DNA of 64,000 bases, from assembly GCF_015645095.1 (NCBI RefSeq), contig NZ_JADOTW010000009.1:62001-126000 (forward strand), in the 5' to 3' direction. Origin of the DNA: Halomonas sp. 328. Its GTDB lineage: Bacteria > Pseudomonadota > Gammaproteobacteria > Pseudomonadales > Halomonadaceae. The number at the start of each line of letters is the position of its first letter. Position 1 is the first letter of the stretch. The notes beneath the pieces were generated by a model. The model was not told where the DNA came from and did not search any database. It was given only the letters and a program-made list of their open reading frames with translations. Position numbers and translations under genes: made by a program. Shown here one piece after another: positions 26,815 through 34,872 of the stretch.

Positions 26815-28557
26815 ATGAAGAACAACAGACTGGGCCTGGCGGTCGTCGCCTCCGGGCTATTGATCGCCTCGGGCGGGGCACACGCCATCGATGATCAGCG
26901 CCGGGCCGCCATCGAGCGCTGGGTGGACGAGGTCTTCCAGCACTCCACCCTGACCCGCGAGCAGCAGATCGCCGAGCTGGAGTGGTTTGCCCGGGCCGCC
27001 GAGCCGTTCCGCGGCATGAGCATCAATACCGTGGCGGAGGGGCTGGCGACCCACGAGTACGAGCGGGATGTCCTGGCCCGGGCCTTCGGCGAGATCACCG
27101 GCATCGAGGTGACCCACAACATCATCGGGGAGGGTGATGTGGTGGACAACATGCAGACCCAGATGCAGTCGGGGCGCAATATCTACGATGCCTATGTGAA
27201 CGACTCCGATGCCATCGGTACCCATATTCGCTATGGCACCACCATCAACCTCTCCGAGGCGATGGCCAACGAGTGGGCCGATTTCACCCTGCCGAGCCTG
27301 GACCTGGATGACTTCATCGGCATCCAGTACACCACCGGTCCCGATGGTAGCCTCTATCAGCTGCCCACCCAGCAGTTCGCCAACCTCTACTGGTTCCGCC
27401 ATGACTGGTTCCAGCGCGAGGACCTCCAGGACCAGTTCCGCGAGCGCTACGGCTATGAGCTGGGCGTGCCCACCAACTGGACCGCCTACGAGGATATCGC
27501 CGAGTTCTTCTCCGTGCATGTCCAGGAGATCGATGGCGTCCGGGTCTATGGCCATATGGACTATGGGCGGCGGGATCCCTCCCTGGGCTGGCGTTTCCAC
27601 GACTCCTGGCTCTCCATGGCGGGCATGGGTAGCCCGGGAGTGCCCTTCGGCAACCCGGTGGATGACTGGGGCATCCGTGTCGATGACCAGAGTCGCCCGG
27701 TGGGCGCCAGCGTCAGCCGTGGCGGCGCCACCAACTCGCCGGCCTCGGTCTTCGCGGTGACCAAGATGGTCGACTGGTTGCGTGACTATGCGCCCCCCGA
27801 GGCCCAGGGCATGACCTTCGGCGAGGCGGGGCCGGTGCCGGCCCAGGGCAATATCGCCCAGCAGATCTTCTGGTACACCGCCTTTACCGCCGACATGACC
27901 GATCCGGGGCTGCCGGTGACCGATGACGAGGGCAACCCCCTGTGGCGCATGGCGCCCTCGCCGGTGGGGCCCTACTGGGAGGAGGGCATGAAGGTCGGCT
28001 ATCAGGACGTGGGCTCCTGGACCTTCTTCGACTCCACCCCGGAGGATCGGCGCACCGCGGCCTGGCTCTTCGCCCAGTTCAGCGTGGCCAAGACGGTCTC
28101 CCTGGAGAAGCTGCTCCATGGCCTGACGCCGATTCGCCGCTCCGATATCTTCTCCGACACCCTGACCGAGATGGCGCCGCGGCTGGGCGGGCTGGTGGAG
28201 TTCTATCGCAGCCCCAACGAGTCCAACTGGACGCCCACCGGGACCAACGTGCCCGACTACCCGCGCATGGCGCCCCTGTGGTGGCAGAACCTGGCTCCGG
28301 CGGTCAGCGGCGAGGTGACGCCGCAGCAGGCGCTGGACAACCTGGCCGCGGGCCTCGACAACCTGATGGGGCGCCTGGCCCGGGCCAATGTCTTCGAGAC
28401 CTATGCGCCGCTGCTCAATGACGAGCGCGATCCCGAGTTCTGGCTCAACGAGCCCGGCGCCCCCAAGCCGCGCCTGGAGAACGAGCGGCCGGCGGGGCAG
28501 ACCGTGCCCTATGACCAGATGATGGAGGAGTGGATGGCCGCCGGCACTCGCTACTGA
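26815..28557 (+). CDS. Glycerol ABC transporter substrate-binding protein GlpV-type
   Basis: Large periplasmic binding protein of 580 residues with a Sec signal peptide ending GGAHA (about residue 23). Large size and the segments INTVAEGLATHEYERDVLARAFGEITGI and WRFHDSWLSMAGMGSPGVPFGNPVDDWG (both in pieces) fit the extracellular solute-binding proteins of the glycerol ABC family. The ATG at 26815 is preceded by GAAGAGG. As the last gene of the operon, it follows the DUF2160 gene by 97 bases. It should capture glycerol in the periplasm at low concentration, complementing the low-affinity GlpF channel. Confidence 0.88.
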   Translation: MKNNRLGLAVVASGLLIASGGAHAIDDQRRAAIERWVDEVFQHSTLTREQQIAELEWFARAAEPFRGMSINTVAEGLATHEYERDVLARAFGEITGIEVTHNIIGEGDVVDNMQTQMQSGRNIYDAYVNDSDAIGTHIRYGTTINLSEAMANEWADFTLPSLDLDDFIGIQYTTGPDGSLYQLPTQQFANLYWFRHDWFQREDLQDQFRERYGYELGVPTNWTAYEDIAEFFSVHVQEIDGVRVYGHMDYGRRDPSLGWRFHDSWLSMAGMGSPGVPFGNPVDDWGIRVDDQSRPVGASVSRGGATNSPASVFAVTKMVDWLRDYAPPEAQGMTFGEAGPVPAQGNIAQQIFWYTAFTADMTDPGLPVTDDEGNPLWRMAPSPVGPYWEEGMKVGYQDVGSWTFFDSTPEDRRTAAWLFAQFSVAKTVSLEKLLHGLTPIRRSDIFSDTLTEMAPRLGGLVEFYRSPNESNWTPTGTNVPDYPRMAPLWWQNLAPAVSGEVTPQQALDNLAAGLDNLMGRLARANVFETYAPLLNDERDPEFWLNEPGAPKPRLENERPAGQTVPYDQMMEEWMAAGTRY

Positions 28558-28576
28558 GCATCGGTTGCCAGCGTAC

Positions 28577-28607
28577 GAGGCCCCGGGCAGCGCCTGCCCG
28601 GGGCCTC
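28577..28607. terminator. Bidirectional terminator after the glycerol ABC operon
   Basis: GAGGCCCCGGGCAG, loop, CTGCCCGGGGCCTC is a 14-pair stem between two convergent genes ending at 28557 and 28615. Confidence 0.8.
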
Positions 28608-28614
28608 TTGGTGT

Positions 28615-29082
28615 TCAGCGCCGGTAGCGATAGCCGAGGTGCTCGTCCTTGCGGGGCCCCTGGATGCGCCAGGAGAGGTCGAAGCCGTCTTCCACCAGTG
28701 CCAGGTGGGCCCGGTAGCGATCCGCGCCGCACAAGTGCGCCTCGGCGCTGACCAGGGTCTCCGGTCCTTCGGCGATCAGGTCGAAGAGCCATACCGCCCG
28801 GTCGGCGCCGCGCCGCTCGTGGAAGAGGGCGATACGGGCGTCGCCGATTTCCCAGCGGTAGCAGTTGCCGAAGGGGACCGGCGTCGATCGCCCCTCGAGG
28901 AGAAAGGTACCGCTCTCGTGGAAGCGGATCGTCTTGCCTTGCGCCTCCTCGCACACCTCGACCCGGACCTCACCCCGGGCCCGGCCCGCCCAGCCACTGC
29001 GGGAGTCGGGGCCCGGGCGTGAGACGAAATCGAGTCGGCGGATACTGGTCAGGCGCTCGGCGAGGCGTATAATCGCGGTCAA
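28615..29082 (-). CDS. DUF6314 family protein
   Basis: Protein of 155 residues. The blocks NCYRWEIGDARIALFHE, AEAHLCGADRYRAHL and WRIQGPRKDEHLGYRYRR fit, by memory, the DUF6314 family of unknown function, which has a lipocalin-like pattern of strands. No methionine is available near the N-terminus; the most likely start is TTG at 29082, nine bases after AAGGA. Its first codons overlap the promoter of the divergent yigM gene. Confidence 0.7.
   Translation of the reverse strand: MTAIIRLAERLTSIRRLDFVSRPGPDSRSGWAGRARGEVRVEVCEEAQGKTIRFHESGTFLLEGRSTPVPFGNCYRWEIGDARIALFHERRGADRAVWLFDLIAEGPETLVSAEAHLCGADRYRAHLALVEDGFDLSWRIQGPRKDEHLGYRYRR
29046..29073 (+). promoter_or_regulatory. Sigma-70 promoter of yigM
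   Basis: TATAAT (29068-29073) is a perfect -10, with TGGTCA (29046-29051) at a 16-base spacing. The predicted start near 29080 lies inside the divergent gene's first codons. Confidence 0.55.
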
Positions 29083-29106
29083 CTTTTCTTATCCTTGGGG
29101 TTTACC

Positions 29107-29979
29107 ATGGGCTATCTGATCGGAATTACCGGCCTCTGGGCCTTCTCCTTCTCGCTGATCGGCGTCTACCTGGCCGGCCAGGTGGACAGCTACTTCGCGG
29201 TGCTGGTGCGCATTCTGCTGGCGGCGCTGCTGTTCCTGCCCTTCCTGAAGCCGCGCCGGCTACCGGGCGGCCAGAAGCTGGCGCTGATGGGCATCGGTGC
29301 CATCCAACTGGGGCTGATGTATATCTTCTTCTACCAGTCCTTCCTGCTGCTGTCGGTGCCGGAAGTGCTGCTCTTCACCATCTTCACGCCACTCTACGTG
29401 ACCCTGCTCGATGATGCCCTGGCCCGTCGCTTCTCGCCATTCTACCTGGTCACCGCGGCCATCGCCGTCCTGGGGGCGGCGGTGATCCGCTACGACGGGG
29501 TGGACAGCGGTTTCTGGCTGGGTTTCCTGGTGGTGCAGGGGGCCAACCTCTGCTTCGCCTTCGGTCAGGTGGCCTACCGTCACCTGGCGCCGCGGCTGCC
29601 CGGGGATCTGCCCCAGCATAGCGCCTTCGGCTGGTTCTACCTGGGGGCCCTGGCCCTGGTGGTGCCCGCCTTCCTGCTCTTCGGCAACGCCGAGCGGCTG
29701 CCCTCCACGGCAGTGCACTGGGGCGTGCTGGCCTGGCTCGGGCTGGTGGCCTCGGGGCTCGGTTACTTCCTGTGGAACAAGGGGGCGACCCTGGTGGATG
29801 CCGGCGCCCTGGCGATCATGAACAATGCCCTGGTCCCGGCGGGGCTGCTGGTCAACCTGCTGATCTGGAACCGCGAGGCGGACCTGCCGCGGCTGGCCCT
29901 GGGCGGCGCCATCATCGTCGGCTCGCTGCTGGTCAACGAGTGGTGGGTGCGTCGCCGCGGCCTGCCGGCCCGGGCCTGA
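29107..29979 (+). CDS. yigM: Biotin transporter YigM (EamA family)
   Basis: Ten-helix inner-membrane transporter of 290 residues (drug/metabolite superfamily, two EamA repeats). The N-terminus LWAFSFSLIGVYLAG followed by QVDSYFAVLVR is nearly identical to E. coli YigM, and the blocks NNALVPAGLLVNL and AFGWFYLGAL also match. YigM is the energy-dependent biotin importer of E. coli. The ATG at 29107 is chosen from the alignment; its ribosome-binding site is weak. The gene has its own promoter and is divergent from the DUF6314 gene. A 12-base-pair hairpin separates it from nadK. Confidence 0.88.
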   Translation: MGYLIGITGLWAFSFSLIGVYLAGQVDSYFAVLVRILLAALLFLPFLKPRRLPGGQKLALMGIGAIQLGLMYIFFYQSFLLLSVPEVLLFTIFTPLYVTLLDDALARRFSPFYLVTAAIAVLGAAVIRYDGVDSGFWLGFLVVQGANLCFAFGQVAYRHLAPRLPGDLPQHSAFGWFYLGALALVVPAFLLFGNAERLPSTAVHWGVLAWLGLVASGLGYFLWNKGATLVDAGALAIMNNALVPAGLLVNLLIWNREADLPRLALGGAIIVGSLLVNEWWVRRRGLPARA

Positions 29980-30005
29980 GCCCCAGGCCAGGTTTGCTCG
30001 GGTCT

Positions 30006-30036
30006 CTTCGGGGCCGCATAATGAGCGGCCCCGAAG
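30006..30036 (+). terminator. Perfect 12-bp hairpin between yigM and nadK
   Basis: CTTCGGGGCCGC, loop ATAATGA, GCGGCCCCGAAG. It has no T-run. Its right arm overlaps the first bases of the nadK ribosome-binding site (GAAGGGAG), so it may be a terminator, an mRNA-stabilising structure or a translational control element. Confidence 0.5.
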
Positions 30037-30051
30037 GGAGACGCCGAGCCT

Positions 30052-30933
30052 ATGACAGCCTTCAAGACCATCGGCCTGATCGGCCGCCTGGGCAGCGCCC
30101 AGGTCGTGGATACCCTCAAGCGCCTGATCCGCTTCCTCCATCAGGGGGGCTACCATGTGATCCTCGAGGATCGCACCGCCACCGTGCTGCTCGACCACGG
30201 CCAGCAGGAGGCCAGCCGCAGCCTGCTGGGCGAGATCTGCGACCTGGTGATCGTGGTGGGGGGCGACGGCAGCCTGCTGGGGGCGGCCCGCGCCTTCTGT
30301 CGCAGCGGCACCCCCGTGCTCGGCGTCAATCGCGGGCGCTTGGGGTTTCTCACCGATATCTCCCCGGACGACCTGGAGGAGAAGGTCGGGCAGGTGCTGG
30401 GCGGCGACTACGAGATCGAGGAACGCTTCCTGCTCGACGCCGAGGTCTATCGCAACGATGCCCCGGTGGGCGGCGCCGATGCCCTCAACGATGTCGTCGT
30501 GCACCCCGGCAAGGCGGTGCGCATGATCGAATTCGAGCTGTTCATCGATGGCCAGTTCGTCTATAGCCAGCGCAGCGATGGCTTGATCATCGCCACCCCC
30601 ACCGGCTCCACCGCCTATGCCCTCTCCGGGGGGGGGCCCATCGTTCACCCGCGCATCGATGCCATCACCCTGGTGCCGATGTTCCCGCATACCCTCTCCA
30701 GTCGCCCCATCGTCATCGATGCTGCCTCGGAGATCCGCATTCATATCGGCGAGACCAACGAGGCCTATCCCCACGTCAGCTGCGATGGCCAGACCCGGGT
30801 GGTCTCCAAGCCCGACGATGTCCTCTATGTGCGGCGCAAGCCCCAGCGGCTGAAACTGGTGCATCCGCCGGGCCATAATTTCTACGAGGTGTGCCGCAAC
30901 AAGCTCGGCTGGGGCAGCCGTCTAGGGAGCTGA
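30052..30933 (+). CDS. nadK: NAD kinase NadK
   Basis: Cytoplasmic ATP-NAD kinase of 293 residues that makes NADP. Diagnostic motifs: VVGGDGSLLGAAR (GGDGS at 70-74, catalytic aspartate), NRGRLGFLTDI, and ATPTGSTAYALSGGGPIVHP. GAAGGGAG lies before the ATG and is partly inside the hairpin at 30006-30036. It is followed one base later by a phosphoesterase gene, so the two are likely co-transcribed. Confidence 0.97.
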   Translation: MTAFKTIGLIGRLGSAQVVDTLKRLIRFLHQGGYHVILEDRTATVLLDHGQQEASRSLLGEICDLVIVVGGDGSLLGAARAFCRSGTPVLGVNRGRLGFLTDISPDDLEEKVGQVLGGDYEIEERFLLDAEVYRNDAPVGGADALNDVVVHPGKAVRMIEFELFIDGQFVYSQRSDGLIIATPTGSTAYALSGGGPIVHPRIDAITLVPMFPHTLSSRPIVIDAASEIRIHIGETNEAYPHVSCDGQTRVVSKPDDVLYVRRKPQRLKLVHPPGHNFYEVCRNKLGWGSRLGS

Positions 30934-30934
30934 C

Positions 30935-31924
30935 ATGAATCGCGTCGAAGGCTATGACCTGATCGGTGACGTCCACGGCTGTGGCGCCACCCTGGGGGCC
31001 CTGCTCGAGAAGCTGGGGTATCACCAGCGCGGCGGTGTCTACCGCCATCCGCGACGCAAGGCGATCTTCCTCGGCGACCTGATCGACCGGGGACCGCGAA
31101 TTCGCCTGGCGGTCACTATCGCCCGGCGCATGGTGGAGGAGGGCGAGGCGCTGATCGTGATGGGCAATCACGAGTACAACGCCCTGGCCTACTGCCACCC
31201 GGATGGCGATGGCCAGGGGTGGCTGCGGCCCCACAGCCCCCGACATAACCGCATCATCAAGGAGACCCTGGAGCAATACCACGACCACCCGGCGGAGTGG
31301 GACGACACCCTGGCCTGGTTCATGCAAATTCCGCTGGTGCTCGATCTCGAGGGGCTGCGGGTGGTGCATGCCTGCTGGGATCACGCCCTGGTGGCCGCGC
31401 TCAAGGCCCGGCTGCCCGAGGCGCGCATGGATGACGCCTTCCTCCGCGAGTCGGTGCATCCCGGGACCGAGGCCTTTCGCATCCTCGATCGCCTGACCCG
31501 GGGCAGCCACCTGCGGCTGCCGGAGAACATCAGCATCCACTCCGGGGATGGCTTTACCCGCCAGAGTTTCCGCACCCACTTCTGGGCCCACCACCCGCGC
31601 ACCTATGGCGACGTGGTCTTCCAGCCCGACAACCTGCCCGGCGACTTGGAGTGGCGCCCCCTGAGTCGCGGCGAGCGGGAGAGTCTCAGCTACTACGGTC
31701 CCGAGGAGCCGCCGCTGTTTATTGGCCACTACTGGTGCGAGGGCATCCCGGCCCTGCCGACCCACAATATCGCCTGCCTCGACTACAGCGCGGTGAAGTT
31801 CGGTCGCCTGGTGGCCTACCGCTGGAGCGGCGAGGCGCGACTCAATGCCGACCACTTCGTCTGGGTAGAAGTGCCCCGGGACGAGCAGGCCCGGCCGCGG
31901 CCCTGGGAGATCGACTGCGATTGA
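30935..31924 (+). CDS. Metallophosphoesterase (calcineurin-like)
   Basis: Protein of 329 residues with the dinuclear-metal motifs GDVHG (11-15), GDLIDRG (47-53) and GNHE (77-80), and further histidines in VVHACWDH and FIGHYWCEG. Family members include bis(5'-nucleosyl)-tetraphosphatases (PrpE-type) and protein phosphatases; here the substrate is unknown. Coupling to nadK (ATG one base after the nadK stop) hints at nucleotide metabolism, which is an inference from position only. The next 94 bases lead to a terminator at 32018. Confidence 0.85.
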   Translation: MNRVEGYDLIGDVHGCGATLGALLEKLGYHQRGGVYRHPRRKAIFLGDLIDRGPRIRLAVTIARRMVEEGEALIVMGNHEYNALAYCHPDGDGQGWLRPHSPRHNRIIKETLEQYHDHPAEWDDTLAWFMQIPLVLDLEGLRVVHACWDHALVAALKARLPEARMDDAFLRESVHPGTEAFRILDRLTRGSHLRLPENISIHSGDGFTRQSFRTHFWAHHPRTYGDVVFQPDNLPGDLEWRPLSRGERESLSYYGPEEPPLFIGHYWCEGIPALPTHNIACLDYSAVKFGRLVAYRWSGEARLNADHFVWVEVPRDEQARPRPWEIDCD

Positions 31925-32017
31925 TACAAAGGGTTACAAAATTCCCGGGAACGGCACTGAACCAAGTCGTCAGCCGACCATCTCAGTAGGTGTTCCCTTG
32001 AATGATCCCTTGCTCTT

Positions 32018-32050
32018 GTCCGGCGGCCCCCTCCGCCGGACTTTTTCTTT
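32018..32050 (+). terminator. Intrinsic terminator after the nadK-phosphoesterase operon
   Basis: GTCCGGCGG, loop CCCCCT, CCGCCGGAC followed by TTTTTCTTT: a strong nine-pair stem. Confidence 0.88.
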
Positions 32051-32070
32051 GTGCCTTGGAGCTGAAAGAG

Positions 32071-32176
32071 TGGGCCGCGGCGGCCCGCTGATCCTGGATC
32101 CGGTCGGACTTTTTCTTTTGCGGTTGTCAAAAATGGCCGCGGCGGCCCGCTGATTCCGGTTCCGGCCGGACTTTTT
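32071..32176 (+). repeat. Two direct repeats carrying terminator-like ends
   Basis: Unit A (32071-32119) and unit B (32134-32176) share TGG(G)CCGCGGCGGCCCGCTGAT, a CCGG-rich hairpin and CGGACTTTTT. Both look like decayed copies of an intrinsic terminator downstream of the real one at 32018. Confidence 0.75.
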
Positions 32177-32206
32177 AGGTTCTTCGTACTCTGATGTGAA
32201 CACCAT

Positions 32207-32305
32207 TGTGGGAGCGCGGATTCCGCGCGATATCGCCCGAAGGGCGATCCTGGTAAGCCCCAAGGCGCCTGGCGGCGCCAATCGCTCGGAATCCGAGCTC
32301 CCACA
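32207..32305. repeat. REP/BIME-like imperfect palindrome
   Basis: TGTGGGAGCGCGGATTCC at the left end is matched by GGAATCCGAGCTCCCACA at the right end. Two inner hairpins are present (ATCGCCC-GAA-GGGCGAT and GGCGCC-TGGC-GGCGCC). The GTGGGAGC...GCTCCCAC ends resemble REP elements of Pseudomonas and relatives. Copy number in this genome cannot be judged from one window. Confidence 0.7.
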
Positions 32306-32396
32306 GAAACCACGGTGGTGGCTTGGGGGTGACATAGGGCCTTGCCTAAGCCGCCAATGGTAAACTAGCCGGGAACCCTTCGAGGACCGCTGCCCC

Positions 32397-33245
32397 ATGT
32401 ACAAGGTGTTGACCCTGCCCCGCGATGTGGATACCCGCCCCCTGCGTCAGGCCCTCTGGGCCCACCGCATCGGTCATCGCTTCACCGAGGACGAGGAGGG
32501 CTACATCCTGTGGCTGGCCGACCCGGAGCAGCATCAGCAGCTACTGCAGCTCATCGAGCGTTGGCAGCGCGGCGAGCCGCTGATGCCACAGGGGGCAGCG
32601 CGGCGCAGCGCCCCCCAATCCCCCGCCTGGTTGACGCCCTTCCGCCTGGCGCCGGTCACCGCCAGCCTGCTGGCGGCCTGCCTGGCGGTCTTCGGCCTGA
32701 TGGCGCTATTCGGCGATCTGGTGATTGCCTGGCTTGCCATCGTGCCCCTGGCGGTGGCCCGCGGCAGCCTGGTGGTGGGCGATATGAGCGACGTGCTCTT
32801 CGGACAGCCCTGGCGGCTGTTTACCCCGGCGCTGCTGCACTTCGGCTGGATGCACCTGATCTTCAATATGCTCTGGCTCTGGTATTTCGGGCGCCAGATC
32901 GAGGCGCTGCATGGGCGTGGCCGCATGCTGCTGATCGTGGCCCTGAGTGGTGTGGGGGCCAACCTGGCCCAGTACGCCACCGGCACGGTGCTCTTCGGCG
33001 GCATGTCCGGGGTCGACTTCGCCCTGCTCGGCTATGTGTGGCTGATGTCGCGGCGGGCCCCCCAGAGCGGCTTCTTCGTGCCCCAGATGCTGGTGGTCTT
33101 CATGCTCGGCTGGATGGTCTTCACCATGACCGACATGGCCGCGGCGGTGGGCTTCGGCAACGTGGCCAACGAGGCCCACCTGGGCGGGCTGGTCGTGGGC
33201 CTGGCCCTGGGCTGGTATTATTCGGGCCGCGCCCGCCAATCCTGA
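32397..33245 (+). CDS. glpG: Rhomboid intramembrane serine protease GlpG
   Basis: Integral-membrane protease of 282 residues. The N-terminal 60 residues form the small cytoplasmic domain found in E. coli GlpG (ILWLADPEQ). Six helices follow. The catalytic pair is Ser204 in FGGMSGVDFALLGY and His261 in ANEAHLGGLVVG. The L1 loop WRLFTPALLHFGWMHLIFNMLW is well conserved. GlpG cleaves single-pass membrane proteins within the bilayer. Although E. coli glpG is in the glp regulon, here it heads a unit with yeaC and a DUF2797 gene. Confidence 0.94.
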   Translation: MYKVLTLPRDVDTRPLRQALWAHRIGHRFTEDEEGYILWLADPEQHQQLLQLIERWQRGEPLMPQGAARRSAPQSPAWLTPFRLAPVTASLLAACLAVFGLMALFGDLVIAWLAIVPLAVARGSLVVGDMSDVLFGQPWRLFTPALLHFGWMHLIFNMLWLWYFGRQIEALHGRGRMLLIVALSGVGANLAQYATGTVLFGGMSGVDFALLGYVWLMSRRAPQSGFFVPQMLVVFMLGWMVFTMTDMAAAVGFGNVANEAHLGGLVVGLALGWYYSGRARQS

Positions 33246-33254
33246 GGAGTGACC

Positions 33255-33512
33255 ATGAGCGAGATGACCTTCGAGAAGATGATTCGCCAGATGACCCCGG
33301 CGATCTATGCCAGCCTCAAGCAGGCGGTGGAGCTGCGCAAGTGGCCCGACGGGCGTCGCCTCAGCGAGGCGCAACTGGAGCTCTGCCTGGAGGCGGTGCT
33401 CAAGTACGAGGTGGAACACGGCGTCCCGGAATCGGCGCGGGTCGGATACCTGGAGCGCACCAGCTGCGGTTCCCAGCAGAGTGGCGAGGACGAGATCAAG
33501 TGGGTGAACTGA
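33255..33512 (+). CDS. yeaC: YeaC family protein (DUF1315)
   Basis: Small cytoplasmic protein of 85 residues. LKQAVELRKWPDGRRLSEAQLELCLEAV, read in parts, matches E. coli YeaC (LQTAVETGKWPDG and following) and identifies the family, whose function is unknown. The ATG at 33255 follows GAGGAG by 6 bases; a GTG at 33249 is in frame but less well placed. It starts 10 bases after glpG and overlaps the next gene, so the three genes form an operon. Confidence 0.85.
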   Translation: MSEMTFEKMIRQMTPAIYASLKQAVELRKWPDGRRLSEAQLELCLEAVLKYEVEHGVPESARVGYLERTSCGSQQSGEDEIKWVN

Positions 33513-34345
33513 GTACACTGGCCAGCGGCTGCCTGAGCAAGATGGCCATCGAGCCGGGGCAGGGGAGCGAGCCGGCCCGCTATGCGCTGCGCGCCGGCGA
33601 CTGGCGCATCGACCTCAATGAGCGCCTCGGCCGCCCGCTGCGGCTGACCTGGAGCGGCGCCATCGCCTGCACCCACTGCGGCCGGGCCACCCGGAAGAGT
33701 TTCGCCCAGGGCTACTGCTACCCCTGTTTCAAGAAGCTCGCCCAGTGCGATACCTGCATCGTCAAGCCGGAGACCTGTCACTTCTTCGCCGGCACCTGTC
33801 GCGAGCCGGAGTGGGCCGAACGTCACTGCTTCCAGCCCCATGTGGTCTACCTGGCCAACTCCTCGGGACTCAAGGTGGGCATTACCCGGGGCACCCAGGT
33901 GCCGACCCGCTGGCTCGACCAGGGCGCCATCCAGGCCTTGCCGATCCTCGAGGTGGCGACCCGCCAGCAGTCGGGCCTGGTGGAGACCCTGTTCAAGGAA
34001 GAGGTGGCCGATCGCACCAACTGGCGGGCCATGCTCAAGGGGGAGGTGGCGCCGCTGGATCTCGTCGAGGAACGGGATCGGCTGCTGGCGCGGCTGGATA
34101 GCGGCCTGGCGGCGCTGCGCGAGCGCTTCGGTGCCGAGGCCATTCGCGTTGTCGATGCCGCCCCGGTCAGCCTCGACTATCCGGTCGTGGAGTACCCCCG
34201 CAAGATCGTCTCCCACAACTTCGACAAGCAGCCGGTGGTGGAGGGCACCCTGATGGGGCTCAAGGGGCAGTACCTGATCCTCGACAGCGGGGTGATCAAC
34301 CTGCGCAAGTTTACCGGCTACGAGGTCACGCTCGAGGCGGCCTGA
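33500..34345 (+). CDS. DUF2797 family Cys-rich protein
   Basis: Protein of 281 residues of the DUF2797 family. The central part is packed with cysteines (CTHCGRATRKSFAQGYCYPC, CDTC, CHFFAGTC), which suggests two zinc sites. The blocks HVVYLANSSGLKVGITR and PTRWLDQGAIQALPI resemble the GIY-YIG-like fold region reported for this family. The likely start is the GTG at 33500, overlapping the yeaC end by 13 bases, because the conserved segment LASGCLSKM must be included. Function is unknown. It is last in the glpG-yeaC operon and is followed by a strong terminator. Confidence 0.82.
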   Translation: MGELSTLASGCLSKMAIEPGQGSEPARYALRAGDWRIDLNERLGRPLRLTWSGAIACTHCGRATRKSFAQGYCYPCFKKLAQCDTCIVKPETCHFFAGTCREPEWAERHCFQPHVVYLANSSGLKVGITRGTQVPTRWLDQGAIQALPILEVATRQQSGLVETLFKEEVADRTNWRAMLKGEVAPLDLVEERDRLLARLDSGLAALRERFGAEAIRVVDAAPVSLDYPVVEYPRKIVSHNFDKQPVVEGTLMGLKGQYLILDSGVINLRKFTGYEVTLEAA

Positions 34346-34368
34346 CGTCACCAGCAAACGGCAAGACA

Positions 34369-34402
34369 CGACATCGCCCAGGCCTTGGCCTGGGCGATGT
34401 CG
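34369..34402. terminator. Bidirectional terminator between the DUF2797 gene and flgN
   Basis: CGACATCGCCCAGG, loop CCTTGG, CCTGGGCGATGTCG: a perfect 14-pair stem between convergent transcription units. It marks the left boundary of the flagellar region. Confidence 0.85.
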
Positions 34403-34422
34403 TTGGTGCGAGAGGCGAGGGC

Positions 34423-34872
34423 TCAGGCCCGGGAGCTGACCCGGCTGTCACGCTGGCGGGCCTGGCCATCGGGGCCATAAAGCGGCGTGCCGGCGGCCTC
34501 GCGCAGGAAATCGAGCATCTGCTGATTCTGGCGCATGCGCTCGAGAATCAGCTCGCCATTGGTGGCGTTGAGTTCGCGAACCCGCTCGGCCAGGGCCATC
34601 AGGGCCTGCCAGGCGTCCAGGCAGTCGGCATCGAAGGCGGCCTGGCGAGCGCCTTCGCGACCCTCGGCGTAGCCCAGCCTGGCCTGGGCCTGGCGGCGCT
34701 GGCGCTCCAGGGTATCGAGCTCTTGAAACAGGCGCTGCTTGGTCTCGGCCAGGCGGGCGAGTTCGTCGCCATCCACCCGGGCCCTGGCCAGGGCGCTGGT
34801 CTCCTCGCGCAGGGTCTCGAGCAGGGCGTCGAGGCGCCGCTGCTGGCGCGCGAGGTGCGTGGCCAGGCCCAT
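34423..34872 (-). CDS. flgN: Flagellar export chaperone FlgN
   Basis: Mostly helical cytoplasmic chaperone of 149 residues for the hook-filament junction proteins FlgK and FlgL. The long N-terminal coiled-coil stretch (rich in Leu, Arg, Glu) and the C-terminal block ELNATNGELILERMRQNQQMLDFLREA followed by PLYGPDGQ are typical. Its ATG shares one base with the flgM stop (TGATG), so translation is coupled. The final gene of the flgA-side cluster, it ends at a strong bidirectional terminator. Confidence 0.9.
   Translation of the reverse strand: MGLATHLARQQRRLDALLETLREETSALARARVDGDELARLAETKQRLFQELDTLERQRRQAQARLGYAEGREGARQAAFDADCLDAWQALMALAERVRELNATNGELILERMRQNQQMLDFLREAAGTPLYGPDGQARQRDSRVSSRA

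Larger units (their letters stand above)
31925..32396. other. Intergenic block of terminator-like repeats and a REP-like palindrome
   Basis: No gene is visible in these 472 bases. Three successive units each end in CGGACTTTTT (T-runs at 32042, 32111 and 32172). The second and third also share a GGCCGCGGCGGCCCGCTGAT block. A 99-base imperfect palindrome follows at 32207-32305, and the glpG leader lies after it. Confidence 0.7.

Noticed and set aside
32018-32180. Possible short CRISPR-like repeat array
   Set aside because: Only two or three imperfect units with unequal spacing, each ending in a T-run; no cas genes. They look like duplicated terminators.
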